Below, in pieces: positions 8,008 to 22,660 of a DNA stretch of 64,000 bases. Position numbers and translations under genes: made by a program. Source of the DNA: Enterococcus songbeiensis (GTDB taxonomy: Bacteria; Bacillota; Bacilli; Lactobacillales; Enterococcaceae); contig NZ_BJDS01000004.1 in NCBI RefSeq assembly GCF_005405265.1, positions 1-64,000 of the forward strand. The letters run 5' to 3'. Position 1 is the first letter of the stretch. Each line of letters begins with the position of its first letter. The notes under the pieces were generated by a model, which ran no database searches, was not told the DNA's origin, and saw only the letters and a list, made by a program, of their open reading frames with translations.

Positions 8008-9729
8008 TTAGTGAAGCAACTCTGTCAAACTTGGCATGTCGGTCACTTCATAGCGTTCTTGGAATTTTTTGATTTCTTCGGAACTGAATTTTTCGGGATC
8101 TAATTCCAGTGCTTCAACAGGCAATGGACGATCATCGGCGATTTTCACGTCGATAACGACAGGACGATCAGAATTTTTCGCTGCTTCAAAAGCAGGTGCT
8201 AGTTGATCGTAAGAAGTAATTGTAAAGCCTTTTGCACCTAATGCTTCACCGACTTTACCAAAGTCAGCATCTTGTAAAAGTACGCCAAAATAGGCTTTAT
8301 TTGTGTCCTCTTGTTCGGCTTCAATGAAACCTAATGAATCGTTCGTCAAAACGATGTTGATGATAGGCAAATTGTATTTTACTTGAGTGATTATGTCTTG
8401 CATGTTCATTGCAAATCCGCCATCACCGGAGATTGTAAAGACTTGGCGATCAGGATAGCTTAATTGGGCTGCGATTCCGCCAGGAACACCATAACCCATC
8501 GTAGCGAACCAGCCAGAAGTCGTAAAGGCTTGTTTGCCATTCATTTCCAAATGACGCACAGAACTTAAGGTAACATTGCCGACATCGACAACGAAAACTG
8601 CATCTTCTTCAGCGATTCGATTGATTTCTTTGAAAACTGGTTCTGGACGTAAAGGAGCACGATCGTCGTCGTAAAAACTATGACGCCATTGATGCCAGTT
8701 TTTAATATTTTCCTGATTGGCGTGCAGCCAATGATCCGCCGGACGCGGGTCACCGTTTGCAATCAAGTGCTCAAGTGCCGTAGCGGCATCACCTAAAACT
8801 GCAACATCTACTGGATGACGGCGACCAAATTTTGATCCGTCGATATCAATTTGTACGAATTTTGCTTCAGGATTAAAGAAATAAGTACCGAAGGGAAAAT
8901 TACTACCGACGAATAAAATCAAGTCCGCGACTGCCAACGCTTCATTAGCGGGTTTTGTCGCTACCCGAGCCGCAAAACCTAAAAAGTTTTCATAGGATTC
9001 TGGTACGATTCCTTTTCCTAAAACTGCGGAGGCTACCGGCATACTAAAGTGTTCAGAGAAATTTTTGACGGTTTCGAAATGTCCCCGTAAGCCTTGTCCA
9101 ATATAAAGCACGGGTTGTTTCGCTTCCTTGATCAAAGGCAGAACTTTTGCTAGTTGTTCTTCTGTTGGCATTGGCAGACCTGTTTGATGCGTATGGGCAG
9201 TAGAAACAAAGGTATCCTCGATGGCTGCAAAACCATAATCCACAGGAATAGTTACGACAGCGACACCTTTTTGTTCATAGGCAGCTTTGATGGCTTCGTC
9301 AATAACATGAGGCAGACTTTCCGGTGTCATCACGGTTCGGTTATAAATGCTGACATCTGCAAACATTGGATTTTCATTTAGTTCTTGAAACGCATTGTAG
9401 TTCATTGAAGTCGAAGGAACTTGTCCTAATAATGCTAAAACAGGAACGCTGTCCATTTGAGCGTCATACAGACCGTTGATCAAATGCGTTGCACCGGGAC
9501 CAGCTGAACCAAATACTGCCCCGATTTTGCCGGTTAATTTTGCATCTGCCGCAGCAGCGAGAGCGCCGGCTTCTTCATGGCGAACTTGGATATATTTCAC
9601 TGCTTGGCGTTCTTCATAAAGTGCGTCCATCGTTGAGTTAAAGGAGCCTCCAGGAATACCATAAATATGATCGATTCCCCAATCTGCCATAACTTTGACC
9701 ATTGCGACACTTGCATTGATTTTTGACAT
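8008..9729 (-). CDS. pox: Pyruvate oxidase (TPP-dependent, H2O2-forming)
   Basis: Pyruvate oxidase converts pyruvate, phosphate and oxygen to acetyl phosphate, CO2 and hydrogen peroxide, using thiamine diphosphate and FAD. The 573-residue cytoplasmic protein has the three-domain TPP enzyme layout: the N-terminal domain with the catalytic Glu in RHEEAGALAAAADAK, a central FAD-binding domain with VGSNFPFG, and a C-terminal domain with the TPP motif from GDGGFAMNMQD to the Asn of LTND. The end (RPLPVEALELDPEKF) closely resembles streptococcal SpxB, which argues for oxidase rather than acetolactate synthase. ATG 9729 has a GAAAGAAG site upstream. The gene is alone, and a cre-like site lies in its upstream region. 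Confidence 0.88.
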   Translation of the reverse strand: MSKINASVAMVKVMADWGIDHIYGIPGGSFNSTMDALYEERQAVKYIQVRHEEAGALAAAADAKLTGKIGAVFGSAGPGATHLINGLYDAQMDSVPVLALLGQVPSTSMNYNAFQELNENPMFADVSIYNRTVMTPESLPHVIDEAIKAAYEQKGVAVVTIPVDYGFAAIEDTFVSTAHTHQTGLPMPTEEQLAKVLPLIKEAKQPVLYIGQGLRGHFETVKNFSEHFSMPVASAVLGKGIVPESYENFLGFAARVATKPANEALAVADLILFVGSNFPFGTYFFNPEAKFVQIDIDGSKFGRRHPVDVAVLGDAATALEHLIANGDPRPADHWLHANQENIKNWHQWRHSFYDDDRAPLRPEPVFKEINRIAEEDAVFVVDVGNVTLSSVRHLEMNGKQAFTTSGWFATMGYGVPGGIAAQLSYPDRQVFTISGDGGFAMNMQDIITQVKYNLPIINIVLTNDSLGFIEAEQEDTNKAYFGVLLQDADFGKVGEALGAKGFTITSYDQLAPAFEAAKNSDRPVVIDVKIADDRPLPVEALELDPEKFSSEEIKKFQERYEVTDMPSLTELLH

Positions 9730-9819
9730 AAATGATCACTTCTTTCATGATTTTTATGGTGCCATTGTAATCCTAAAAAATCGTTTGTTCAAACATTCTT
9801 ACTCAAAGTAAGTAGACTT

Positions 9820-9835
9820 TTTGGAAACGTTCTTA
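9820..9835. promoter_or_regulatory. Candidate cre (CcpA) site upstream of pox
   Basis: TTTGGAAACGTTCTTA matches 14 of 16 positions of the cre consensus WWTGNAARCGNWWWCA. It lies 90 bases upstream of pox, where carbon catabolite control would be expected. The match is by eye only. Confidence 0.4.
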
Positions 9836-9892
9836 TTACAAGTATATCGTATTTCAAAAAAATTAACTTATTTCAAACATTCACAGGATTAA

Positions 9893-9922
9893 TTGCCGGA
9901 ACTTGAAAGAAAATGCTAAACT
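9893..9922 (+). promoter_or_regulatory. Promoter of alpha/beta hydrolase gene
   Basis: TTGCCG and TAAACT are separated by 18 bases, with TGC just before the -10 giving an extended -10 element. The start codon follows 30 bases downstream. Confidence 0.5.
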
Positions 9923-9951
9923 GAAATAGAAAGGCGAAGGGATGAAGGATC

Positions 9952-10902
9952 ATGTGGATGATAGTACTTATTATTGTTGGACTAATTCTCGTGCTGTTTG
10001 TGGCGGCAAGATTTTATTTGCGTCATTGGGCACGTTTTTTTACAGATGCTGTTCTTCAACGGCAAAATCAGTGGTATTTAGAAGAAGGGCATCACTTATT
10101 GAATCCAGACTGGCAAGCTGGAGAGTTTACTCCGCAAGAGGAGGCGTTTTGGCTCTTGGGAAAAACATGGCGTTGCACAACAGCTGATGATCTGGAATTG
10201 AAAGCCAAGGCTTTTGTACAACCGTCGAAAACTTGGGTAATCTGTGTTCATGGGTATCGCAGCAATGGCTTTCAAGATATGTCGGATGTTGCCGCTTATT
10301 ATTATCAGAAAGGGTATAGCGTGTTAGTACCGGATTTGCGTGCTCACGGTCAAAGTCAAGGAGAAATCATTGGGTTAGGTTGGCTGGATCGTTTGGATTT
10401 GATTGAATGGATTCAGCAAGTTTTGACCAAAGAACCGGAGGCGGACATTTTACTGCATGGCGGTTCTATGGGAGCTGCAGCGGTTTTGATGGCTAGCGGA
10501 GAAAAGCTGCCGGGAAATGTGAAAGGGTTGATTGCCGACAGCAGTTATACTTCTGTTTACAGCGAATTTTATTGGATGCTGCAACGCTTGACCAAATATC
10601 CCGTGAAGCGTTTCATGGTTCTTGCCAACAGCTATGCCAAAAAAATAGCCGGTTATTCCTTGCGACAAGCATCTGTAACGCGACAATTGGGTAGCAATCA
10701 TTTGCCGGTTTTATTTTTACAAGGGGCAACAGATCAGTTTGTACCGGTAAAAGAAACCGCAACCTTGATGGAGGCCACCGCGGGAGAAAAAATCTTGAAG
10801 ATTTTTGATAACGCAGGTCATTTACAAGCAAAAGAATTGTATCCGGAAGAATACTGGCAAACCATCGAAGATTTTATCGCTGATTATTTAGAAATCTCTT
10901 GA
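9952..10902 (+). CDS. Membrane-anchored alpha/beta hydrolase
   Basis: This is a serine hydrolase of the alpha/beta fold and the substrate is unknown. The 316-residue protein begins with one hydrophobic segment at residues 2-20 that probably anchors it in the membrane. It then has the oxyanion-region CVHGYRSNG near residue 98, the nucleophile elbow GGSMGA near 178, an acidic residue after FLQGATDQFVP near 265 and the catalytic His in NAGHLQAK near 289. Similar proteins (YqkD/DUF-type extracellular hydrolases) are common in lactobacilli and enterococci. It is transcribed alone; ATG 9952 follows GAAGG. Confidence 0.82.
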   Translation: MWMIVLIIVGLILVLFVAARFYLRHWARFFTDAVLQRQNQWYLEEGHHLLNPDWQAGEFTPQEEAFWLLGKTWRCTTADDLELKAKAFVQPSKTWVICVHGYRSNGFQDMSDVAAYYYQKGYSVLVPDLRAHGQSQGEIIGLGWLDRLDLIEWIQQVLTKEPEADILLHGGSMGAAAVLMASGEKLPGNVKGLIADSSYTSVYSEFYWMLQRLTKYPVKRFMVLANSYAKKIAGYSLRQASVTRQLGSNHLPVLFLQGATDQFVPVKETATLMEATAGEKILKIFDNAGHLQAKELYPEEYWQTIEDFIADYLEIS

Positions 10903-10968
10903 TAAGACAGCGAAATAATCGCTATCCATCGATTTAATTGTTCTAGCAACTGTCCTTGGAACAATTAG

Positions 10969-10997
10969 TTGTCACTTTTGAAAGTTACTGTTAAAAT
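10969..10997 (+). promoter_or_regulatory. Promoter of yjdI-yjdJ pair
   Basis: TTGTCA and TAAAAT are separated by 17 bases, close to the vegetative consensus, 29 bases upstream of the yjdI-like start codon. Confidence 0.65.
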
Positions 10998-11025
10998 GTA
11001 GGCAAAAGTGAGGAGGCGCTGGGTG

Positions 11026-11298
11026 ATGGAGGGAAATAAAATCGGCTCGGTTGAAGTAACAGAAGAGACGTTATTAGCAGAAGGGTATCGCAAATACTCT
11101 GGCGAAACCGTAGATATCTATTACAATAAAGAGATTTGTGCCCACGTAGGAAATTGTGTTCGTGGAAATCCAGAAATATTTGAAGTAGGCCGCCGTCCGT
11201 GGATCATTCCGGATAATGGGATTGCAGATCATGCGGTTCAGGTTATTAATACCTGTCCAACAGGAGCGCTCAAATATATTCGAAGGGACGAAAAGTAA
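11026..11298 (+). CDS. YjdI-like divergent ferredoxin domain protein
   Basis: This small 90-residue protein belongs to the YjdI family, annotated as a divergent 4Fe-4S mono-cluster domain. Cysteines occur in ICAHVGNC near residues 36-43 and NTCPTGAL near 77, the latter typical of ferredoxin ends. Fewer Cys are present than in a normal 4Fe-4S ferredoxin, and the His between them may contribute. ATG 11026 is chosen because AGGAGG lies nine bases upstream. The next gene starts within its stop codon, and the same two families are neighbours in E. coli (yjdI-yjdJ), which suggests a functional pair of unknown role. Confidence 0.78.
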   Translation: MEGNKIGSVEVTEETLLAEGYRKYSGETVDIYYNKEICAHVGNCVRGNPEIFEVGRRPWIIPDNGIADHAVQVINTCPTGALKYIRRDEK

Positions 11299-11573
11299 TG
11301 GAAATCAAAGAAGAAAAAAATCGGTTTGCTTTGTACAATGACGAAGGGGAAGAAATCGGTGAAATGACCTGGGCAGATGCAGGAGAAGAAATCATGATCA
11401 TCGATCACACCTTTGTTGATCCAACCTATCGCGGGCAAAAACTGGCGGAAAAATTAGTTCGCAGTGGTGTCGATAAAGCACGTCGCGATGGTCTGAAAAT
11501 CATACCGCTGTGTCCGTTTGCCAAAAAAGAATTCTCCGAAAAAAGCGAGTATCAGGATGTTTTGCGAAAATAA
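11298..11573 (+). CDS. YjdJ-like GNAT-family acetyltransferase
   Basis: This is a 91-residue minimal GCN5-related N-acetyltransferase of the YjdJ group. It keeps the acetyl-CoA binding motif as DPTYRGQKLAEKLV near residues 38-51 and the tail IIPLCPFAKKEF typical of this short family. Its ATG overlaps the stop of the yjdI-like gene by one base, so the two are translationally coupled. The acceptor substrate is unknown. A terminator follows. Confidence 0.82.
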   Translation: MEIKEEKNRFALYNDEGEEIGEMTWADAGEEIMIIDHTFVDPTYRGQKLAEKLVRSGVDKARRDGLKIIPLCPFAKKEFSEKSEYQDVLRK

Positions 11574-11592
11574 ACGATAAAAACATGTAGTG

Positions 11593-11623
11593 AGTCTGTT
11601 GATCCTTGTCAACAGGCTTTTTT
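11593..11623 (+). terminator. Intrinsic terminator
   Basis: AGTCTGTTGA pairs with TCAACAGGCT (one G-T pair) and six Ts follow. It ends the yjdI-yjdJ unit. Confidence 0.75.
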
Positions 11624-11705
11624 GAAAGACATCTTTCTATGGAAAAAAAAGCAAGAGTATGCTATCTTATAAAGGATGACTTCTAAAATTGAGGAGGACA
11701 GTTTT

Positions 11706-11942
11706 GTGTATAATTTAATTGTCGGAGTAGTAATTGTTTTATCTATTCTAATGGTCATTGCGATCATGATGCAACCAAGCAAACAAAATAGCGCAGCAAG
11801 TGCTTTTACCGGCGGTGCAGATCAGTTGTTTGGCAAGCAAAAAGCACGGGGATTTGAAGCCGTGATGCAACGCTCAACAGCAATCATGGGTGCTGTATGG
11901 TTGATTTTACTTTTTGTATTAGTGTATCTATCTTCTCATTAA
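11706..11942 (+). CDS. secG: Preprotein translocase subunit SecG
   Basis: SecG is the small subunit of the SecYEG protein-export channel. The 78-residue protein has two membrane segments (about residues 3-22 and 57-76) linked by the conserved loop with SAASAFTGGADQLFG, usual for Firmicutes SecG. Start GTG 11706 is chosen because GAGGAGG lies eight bases upstream; the longer upstream frame adds residues unlike SecG. It begins the secG-esterase-rnr-smpB order known from B. subtilis, but a terminator separates it from the esterase. Confidence 0.9.
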   Translation: MYNLIVGVVIVLSILMVIAIMMQPSKQNSAASAFTGGADQLFGKQKARGFEAVMQRSTAIMGAVWLILLFVLVYLSSH

Positions 11943-11997
11943 TCAGAGAAGAAGTCAGGATGAGCAAGAGGTTCATTTCTGAGAATAAAACCAATAG

Positions 11998-12044
11998 GTG
12001 AAGCACAAATCAACAGAACGATTGACTTGTGCTTCACTTTTTTT
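11998..12044 (+). terminator. Intrinsic terminator after secG
   Basis: A 16-pair arm (GTGAAGCACAA and onward) with one mismatch is followed by seven Ts. It partly separates secG from the downstream genes. Confidence 0.85.
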
Positions 12045-12093
12045 ATGCAAAAAAATCCTTAAATGCGAGAAGCTGAGTGCTTTAGCAAAAGTA

Positions 12094-12102
12094 TGGTAAA
12101 AT
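12094..12102 (+). promoter_or_regulatory. Extended -10 promoter for est-rnr-smpB
   Basis: TGGTAAAAT forms an extended -10 element 22 bases upstream of the esterase start, just past the secG terminator. No good -35 is seen. Confidence 0.4.
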
Positions 12103-12123
12103 TGGGGTTGCGAGGTGGAACAA

Positions 12124-12888
12124 ATGGGAGTAAAACAAAATTTACCAAAAACACTTTTTAGTGAAAAAGGGCCACGAGCAGTTTTACTGCTGCATGCGTA
12201 TTCAGGCAGCCCAAATGATGTGCGGATGCTGCATCGCTTCTTAGAAAAACACGAGTATACGGTCTATTCACCGATGTTTAAAGGACATGGTACGCTGGAA
12301 CCGCTAGATATTTTACAAGAATCACCGGAGATCTGGTGGGAAAATGTACTAGAAGCTCTTGCGTTTTTAAAGGAGAAAGGGCATCAGCAAATTGCTGTGT
12401 TCGGTTTATCTATGGGCGGAATTTTTGCGATGCAGGCATTGACGACAAAAGATCGTGCAATTATTGGTGGTGGGGCGTTTTGTTCGCCAGTCTTAAAAAC
12501 AAACAATACGGTACCGGAAAGTTTTGTGACTTATGCACAGCAAGTGTACAAGTATAGTCAGCTTACAGAAGCGCAATTGGCAGACAAACTGGCAACAATA
12601 AAATCTGGTGTAGCACAGCAATTAACTACCATCGAAGCATTTGGTGAGCAAACAGGAAGTCAGTTGGTCAATACGAATAGCCCGGTTTTCTTGGCACAGG
12701 GGGGGAAAGACGAGATGATTGATCCGAAAACGGTCTTTCAAACCGCTCAGCAACTCCTGCAAACCAAATTGACCTTGAAATGGTACCCTAACAGTGGACA
12801 TGTAATCACTGTCGATCCCGTACATAAAAACTTTGAGCGAGATGTACTGGACTTTATCGAAGCACTCGCTTGGAATGAGGGAAATTAG
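12124..12888 (+). CDS. est: Carboxylesterase / monoglyceride lipase-like
   Basis: This alpha/beta hydrolase belongs to the YvaK/Est30 carboxylesterase group. The 254-residue protein has LLLHAYSG near residue 21, the nucleophile elbow GLSMGG near 92-97, an acid in GGKDEMID near 190 and the catalytic His in NSGHVITVD near 220. Natural esters are unknown for the family. ATG 12124, preceded by GAGGTGG, is preferred to GTG 12115. It lies directly before rnr and the stop overlaps the rnr start, the same arrangement as yvaK-rnr-smpB in Bacillus. Confidence 0.85.
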   Translation: MGVKQNLPKTLFSEKGPRAVLLLHAYSGSPNDVRMLHRFLEKHEYTVYSPMFKGHGTLEPLDILQESPEIWWENVLEALAFLKEKGHQQIAVFGLSMGGIFAMQALTTKDRAIIGGGAFCSPVLKTNNTVPESFVTYAQQVYKYSQLTEAQLADKLATIKSGVAQQLTTIEAFGEQTGSQLVNTNSPVFLAQGGKDEMIDPKTVFQTAQQLLQTKLTLKWYPNSGHVITVDPVHKNFERDVLDFIEALAWNEGN

Positions 12889-15212
12889 TGAAGAATATTA
12901 AAGAAAAAATTTTGCTGTTTATTGAAGAAAACAGTAAAAAAAGTTTTTCAGCTGAAGAAATCGCTGAAGGACTGCAGTTACAAAAAGGGGAAGATTTTAA
13001 AGCCTTAGTGCAGACAATTGCCCAAATGGAAAGAGAAAAAACTCTCGTATTTACTAAAAAGGGAAAAATCAAATTACCGCAGAAACAAATTTTAGTCGAA
13101 GGGATTTTCCGAGGAAATGAACGAGGCTTTGGCTTTGTAACGGTCGATCCAGAGGAAGAGGATATTTATATTCCTAAAGAAGCAACGGGTTACGCAATGG
13201 ATGGGGATACTGTCGCAATTGATATCATGAAGCCATCAGATCCTTTTGGAGATCGGGGAGCGGAAGGAAAAGTCGTGGAGATTCGACGACGGAGTATGAC
13301 ACAAGTCGTTGGTGAATTTACCCTGTTTCCAGAAGATGAAATCAAGGAAACCGATTTGTATGGGGTAGTAGTTCCCAAGGATAAAAAAATCAGTCACTTA
13401 AGTGTGTACGTTGCAGCAGAAGGCGTCCGCCCTGTAGACGGCAACATTGTGATTGTGGAGATTTCTCATTATCCGGAAAAAGGGTATGCTACTAGTTTAG
13501 AAGGTATCGTCAAACGAGTAATCGGACACAAAAATGATCCTGGAATGGATATCTTGTCTATCGTTGTAGCCAATGGAATCCCTACTCAATTTCCGGAAGA
13601 AGTTTTGACAGAAGCTGATCAAGTCGCCGATCAAATTGATCCAGCTGATTTTCCAGAACGTCGAGATTTGCGGAATCAACAAATCGTTACCATTGATGGT
13701 GAAGATGCAAAGGATCTGGATGATGCGGTTACGGTGCGCAAATTAGAAAACGGCAATTATTTTCTAGGCGTCCATATTGCGGATGTTTCTTATTATGTGA
13801 CTCCTGACAGCAAGTTGGATGGCGAAGCATTCGAACGGGGAACCAGTGTCTATCTGACGGACCGTGTAATCCCTATGTTGCCGCAACGGCTTTCTAATGG
13901 CATCTGTTCGTTGAATCCTCATGTTCCTCGGCTGACAATGAGCTGTGAGATGGAGATTGATGCTGCCGGAAAAATCGTTTCCTATGATATTTTCCAAAGT
14001 ATCATTCAAACAGCAGAACGGATGACCTATACGGCAGTTAATGAGATTCTTGCAGGAAAAGAAGAAACTCGAACCCGCTACGCAAAATTAACAACAATGT
14101 TTGAAACAATGGCAGAATTGCATCAGATTTTAGAGACAATGCGGACCAATCGCGGAGCTGTCTCATTTGAAGATCGTGAAGCAAAAGTTTTGGTTGATGA
14201 GAAAGGGCATCCTTTAGATATCCTTCTTCGTGAACGAGGTATTGGAGAGCGGATGATTGAATCCTTTATGCTGGCAGCCAACGAAACAGTGGCGCAACAT
14301 TTTTCCAAACAAAAATTTCCCTTTATTTATCGTATTCACGAAGAACCAAAAGAAGACAAATTGCGTCGCTTTTTCGATTTTGCCGCTGCAGTCGGTTTAG
14401 TCGTCAAACAGTCCAAAGGGTCAATCACACCTAAGGATCTGCAAAAGGTAGTGGAAGATGTCGCAGATAAGCCGGAATCACCGGTGATCAATACCATGCT
14501 ATTGCGGAGCATGCAACAAGCCAAATACTCCGAAGAAAATTACGGGCACTACGGATTGGCGGCGGAATATTATACGCATTTTACTTCCCCAATTCGCCGA
14601 TACCCAGATTTGATTGTTCATCGCTTGATTCGTTCCTATACAGAGGATTCCTCAGAAGAAAATCAGCAACAATGGGCAGAAAAATTGCCGGATATTGCTG
14701 TGCATAGTTCTCAAATGGAGCGTCGGGCAGTTGAGGCGGAACGTGAAGTTGACAGTATGAAAAAAGCCGAATTCATGGCGGATCATATTGATGAAGAGTA
14801 CGATGGAATCATTAGTTCCGTCGTGAAATTTGGTATTTTTATCGAGCTGCCAAATACTATTGAGGGTATGATTCATATCAATGCACTGAAGCAGGATTAC
14901 TTCCACTTTATTGAAAATCATTTGGCCTTGGTAGGAGAACGAACGGGATTGACCTTTAAAATTGGTCAAAAAGTACGAGTCAAAGTCGTGAAAGCTGATC
15001 CGGAAACACGGGAAATCGATTTTGAGTTGTTGTCCGCTGAAGAAGTCGAACCAATTCAGCAAGCCCGTAAAAAACCAAAACGGCGTAAAGTAGGCAGTGA
15101 TGAGAAAAAAGAACGCTCTTATAATAAGAACCGTGGCGGCGCAAAAGGAAGTATCAAAGGAAAGAAAAAGAAGAAGCCATTTTATAAAGGCATCAAGAAA
15201 AAAGGTAAATAA
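12888..15212 (+). CDS. rnr: Ribonuclease R
   Basis: RNase R is a processive 3'-5' exoribonuclease that degrades structured RNA and works with SmpB-tmRNA on stalled messages. The 774-residue protein has an N-terminal winged helix (about 1-65), cold-shock-like RNA-binding domains (about 70-220), the catalytic RNB domain (about 245-590) with [12 protein letters not shown] carrying the Mg-binding Asps, and an S1 domain (about 630-715). It ends in a Lys/Arg-rich tail as in other Gram-positive RNase R. Start is GTG 12888 overlapping the esterase stop. smpB follows 14 bases later. Confidence 0.95.
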   Translation: MKNIKEKILLFIEENSKKSFSAEEIAEGLQLQKGEDFKALVQTIAQMEREKTLVFTKKGKIKLPQKQILVEGIFRGNERGFGFVTVDPEEEDIYIPKEATGYAMDGDTVAIDIMKPSDPFGDRGAEGKVVEIRRRSMTQVVGEFTLFPEDEIKETDLYGVVVPKDKKISHLSVYVAAEGVRPVDGNIVIVEISHYPEKGYATSLEGIVKRVIGHKNDPGMDILSIVVANGIPTQFPEEVLTEADQVADQIDPADFPERRDLRNQQIVTIDGEDAKDLDDAVTVRKLENGNYFLGVHIADVSYYVTPDSKLDGEAFERGTSVYLTDRVIPMLPQRLSNGICSLNPHVPRLTMSCEMEIDAAGKIVSYDIFQSIIQTAERMTYTAVNEILAGKEETRTRYAKLTTMFETMAELHQILETMRTNRGAVSFEDREAKVLVDEKGHPLDILLRERGIGERMIESFMLAANETVAQHFSKQKFPFIYRIHEEPKEDKLRRFFDFAAAVGLVVKQSKGSITPKDLQKVVEDVADKPESPVINTMLLRSMQQAKYSEENYGHYGLAAEYYTHFTSPIRRYPDLIVHRLIRSYTEDSSEENQQQWAEKLPDIAVHSSQMERRAVEAEREVDSMKKAEFMADHIDEEYDGIISSVVKFGIFIELPNTIEGMIHINALKQDYFHFIENHLALVGERTGLTFKIGQKVRVKVVKADPETREIDFELLSAEEVEPIQQARKKPKRRKVGSDEKKERSYNKNRGGAKGSIKGKKKKKPFYKGIKKKGK

Positions 15213-15226
15213 CTGGAGGTGGACCT

Positions 15227-15688
15227 ATGCCAAAAGGTGAAGGAAAATTGATTGCGCAAAATAAAAAAGCACGCCATGACTATACCATCGTTGATACGAT
15301 GGAAGCCGGAATCGTTTTGCAGGGAACGGAAATCAAATCGATTCGTAATAGCCGAATCAATTTAAAAGACGGTTTCGTTCGGATCCGTAATGGAGAAGCT
15401 TTTTTATCAAATGTGCATATCAGCCCTTATGAACAGGGGAATATTTTTAATCATGATCCACTACGCACACGGAAATTATTGCTTCACAAAAAGCAGATTG
15501 CCCGGCTAGTGGGAGAAACACAAAGCAACGGTATGACGATCGTTCCCTTGAAGGTGTATATCAAAGACGGGTATGCCAAAGTTTTGATTGGGTTAGCAAA
15601 AGGGAAGAAACAATATGACAAGCGGGAAACGCTGAAACGAAAAGATCAAGAAAGACAGATCAAACGTGCCCTCAAAAATTTCTCATAG
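15227..15688 (+). CDS. smpB: SsrA-binding protein SmpB
   Basis: SmpB binds tmRNA and brings it to stalled ribosomes for trans-translation. The 153-residue protein has the family core [28 protein letters not shown], the ISPYEQGN segment and the basic C-terminal tail with [17 protein letters not shown] 15227 follows GGAGGTGG. It closes the est-rnr-smpB unit. The tmRNA gene itself was not seen in this window. Confidence 0.95.
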   Translation: MPKGEGKLIAQNKKARHDYTIVDTMEAGIVLQGTEIKSIRNSRINLKDGFVRIRNGEAFLSNVHISPYEQGNIFNHDPLRTRKLLLHKKQIARLVGETQSNGMTIVPLKVYIKDGYAKVLIGLAKGKKQYDKRETLKRKDQERQIKRALKNFS

Positions 15689-16963
<1,275 letters not shown>

Positions 16964-17181
16964 TTAAGAAGAGAGGCAGAACTGTTTGATATCCGTGTTC
17001 TGCTTTTTTGCATGATTCTTGAGACAGACAATTTTGAAGAAAAACAATTTTCACTGAAAGTATGAACAGGATGTCAGTTCCCCTTTTTCCATGATGTTTA
17101 ATGGAATGAGATAGGGCGTCTGGAATGTGGAAGGGATTTTGAAAAAATTTCCTACCTGAATATGAACAAGGAGATACGCTT
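16964..17181 (+). promoter_or_regulatory. Long atpE-atpF gap with attenuator-like hairpin
   Basis: GCAGAAC (16976-16982) pairs with GTTCTGC (16997-17003), followed by six Ts (17004-17009), an intrinsic-terminator form inside the operon. About 170 further bases without a gene lead to atpF. The gap holds no open frame with a start and ribosome site that I would call. Partial termination would favour extra c-subunit; a second promoter in the gap is possible but not clear. Confidence 0.6.
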
Positions 17182-17706
17182 ATGCTAAATCAGCTGGTAC
17201 TTGCGGAAGTCCAAAATACAATGCTTGGTAATATAATCACTGTAAGTGGAGCTTTCGTTATTTTACTCGCGCTGTTGAAACACTTCGCTTGGAGTGCAAT
17301 AGCCGATTTAATGAAAAAAAGAGAAGATAAGATCGCCAATGATTTAGATTCAGCAGAAGAATCGCGGATTAATGCTGCTAAACTTGAAGAGAAGCGTCAG
17401 ACACAATTGATGAGTTCTCGTTCAGAAGCCGCTGAAATCATCAAAAACGCGAAAGATAGTGGAGAATTGAGCCGTCAAAATATTTTAAATGAAACCAAAG
17501 ACGAAGTGATCCGCCTAAAAGAAAAGGCAAAATCCGATATCTCTTTGGAAAAAGAAACAGCTTTAAATGCGGTGAAAGACGACGTTACGACGCTTTCTTT
17601 GCAAATAGCTGAAAAAATATTAAACAAAGAGCTTTCTCCTGAAATGCATGAATCTTTAATCAATCAATACATTGAAAGTCTAGGATCATCTAATGAAACT
17701 AGATAA
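17182..17706 (+). CDS. atpF: ATP synthase F0 subunit b
   Basis: Subunit b is the peripheral stalk that holds F1 against the membrane part. The 174-residue protein has one membrane segment (about 15-35) and a long charged coiled coil rich in Lys, Glu and Ala, ending with AEKILNKELSPEMHESLINQ, usual for the family. ATG 17182 follows AAGGAG. Its 3' end overlaps atpH by 14 bases, which implies coupling. The unusually long gap before it is described separately. Confidence 0.92.
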   Translation: MLNQLVLAEVQNTMLGNIITVSGAFVILLALLKHFAWSAIADLMKKREDKIANDLDSAEESRINAAKLEEKRQTQLMSSRSEAAEIIKNAKDSGELSRQNILNETKDEVIRLKEKAKSDISLEKETALNAVKDDVTTLSLQIAEKILNKELSPEMHESLINQYIESLGSSNETR

Positions 17707-18238
17707 ATTCACAGTTGGTAAACGTTATGGCAGAGCGCTGTTTGAACTGGCGGTCGAAGAACAGCAGTCAGAAACTGTTTATCAAGAACTTGTATCGTTA
17801 CGCAATGTTTTTCAAGAAATTCCGGATCTGGGTAATATTCTGAGTGATGTCCGTTTGGATTTAACTAGTAAACGTACGATCATGGAGCAAATCCTTCAAG
17901 AATACAATGGGATCGTTAAGAATTTTCTCGAAGTCGTTTACCGCTACAATCGCATGGATGATCTTATCTTGATTATCGATGAATATGAGCGTCGGTATAA
18001 CGAAGCAAAAAATGTGATCTCAGGAACCATCACGACTGCCGTAAAATTAACTGAGAAGCAAAAAGCGCAAGTAGCGGTGAAAATCGCTCAGCGTCTTGGT
18101 TATGAAAAAGCGGAGTTGACGGAGCGTGTTGATCCAGAAATAATCGGCGGTGTGATCGTTGAGGCAAACCATCAAGTCATTGATGGCAGCATCAGAAACC
18201 GTTTGGAAGGTTTGCGCACCCAATTACGCAAACAATAG
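17693..18238 (+). CDS. atpH: ATP synthase F1 subunit delta
   Basis: Subunit delta joins the peripheral stalk to the top of F1. The 181-residue protein has the N-terminal six-helix domain starting TVGKRYGRALFELA and the C-terminal domain with VDPEIIGGVIVEANHQVIDGS, the family signature. ATG 17693 lies inside the end of atpF. atpA follows 21 bases later. Confidence 0.93.
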   Translation: MKLDKFTVGKRYGRALFELAVEEQQSETVYQELVSLRNVFQEIPDLGNILSDVRLDLTSKRTIMEQILQEYNGIVKNFLEVVYRYNRMDDLILIIDEYERRYNEAKNVISGTITTAVKLTEKQKAQVAVKIAQRLGYEKAELTERVDPEIIGGVIVEANHQVIDGSIRNRLEGLRTQLRKQ

Positions 18239-19816
<1,578 letters not shown>

Positions 19817-19830
19817 AGAGGTGAATAAAC

Positions 19831-22166
<2,336 letters not shown>

Positions 22167-22179
22167 AAAGGGGTGCCCC

Positions 22180-22602
22180 ATGGATAACTATTTGACAGTT
22201 AATGTGGTAACTCCGGCTGGACTCGTTTATGATCACCATGCAAAAATCGTTGTGGCGAATACCTCTAACGGTGAGATTGGGATCATGGCAAAACACGCAC
22301 CAATCATCGTGCCTTTGAAAATCGATGAAGTTCGTGTCAAGCGAACAGATTCTGATACGCACGTGGACTGGATTGCAGTGAATGGCGGCATTATGGAAGT
22401 TCGAGACAATATCGTTTCCATTATTGCTGATAGTGCCGAACGAGAACGGGACATTGATGTACCTCGTGCTGAACGAGCAAAACAACGTGCAGAAAAACTG
22501 ATTGAAGAAGCCAAGCAAGTTGAAGATGTCGACCAATTACGACGGGCGACAGTCGCATTGCACCGCGCAATCAATCGGATCAATGTTTCAAAACACGGCT
22601 GA
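22180..22602 (+). CDS. atpC: ATP synthase F1 subunit epsilon
   Basis: Subunit epsilon regulates the rotor and inhibits ATP hydrolysis. The 140-residue protein has the N-terminal beta sandwich (LTVNVVTPAGLVYD, GEIGIMAKHAPIIVPL) and a C-terminal helical hairpin with RAKQRAEKLIEEAK. ATG 22180 follows AAAGGGG. It closes the operon at a strong terminator. Confidence 0.94.
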   Translation: MDNYLTVNVVTPAGLVYDHHAKIVVANTSNGEIGIMAKHAPIIVPLKIDEVRVKRTDSDTHVDWIAVNGGIMEVRDNIVSIIADSAERERDIDVPRAERAKQRAEKLIEEAKQVEDVDQLRRATVALHRAINRINVSKHG

Positions 22603-22607
22603 TTTCT

Positions 22608-22655
22608 AAAAAAGCCTACTCACTAAGGGATTTCCTTTCGTGAGTAGGCTTTTTG
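22608..22655. terminator. Bidirectional terminator
   Basis: AAAAAGCCTACTCAC pairs with GTGAGTAGGCTTTTT around a loop of about 16 bases. It serves the atp operon and the convergent HI_0552-like gene. Confidence 0.85.
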
Positions 22656-22660
22656 CGATT

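Noticed and set aside
10930..10968. Hairpin AATTGTTC/GAACAATT as terminator of the hydrolase gene
   Set aside because: Weak AT-rich stem with no T-run; too uncertain to call.
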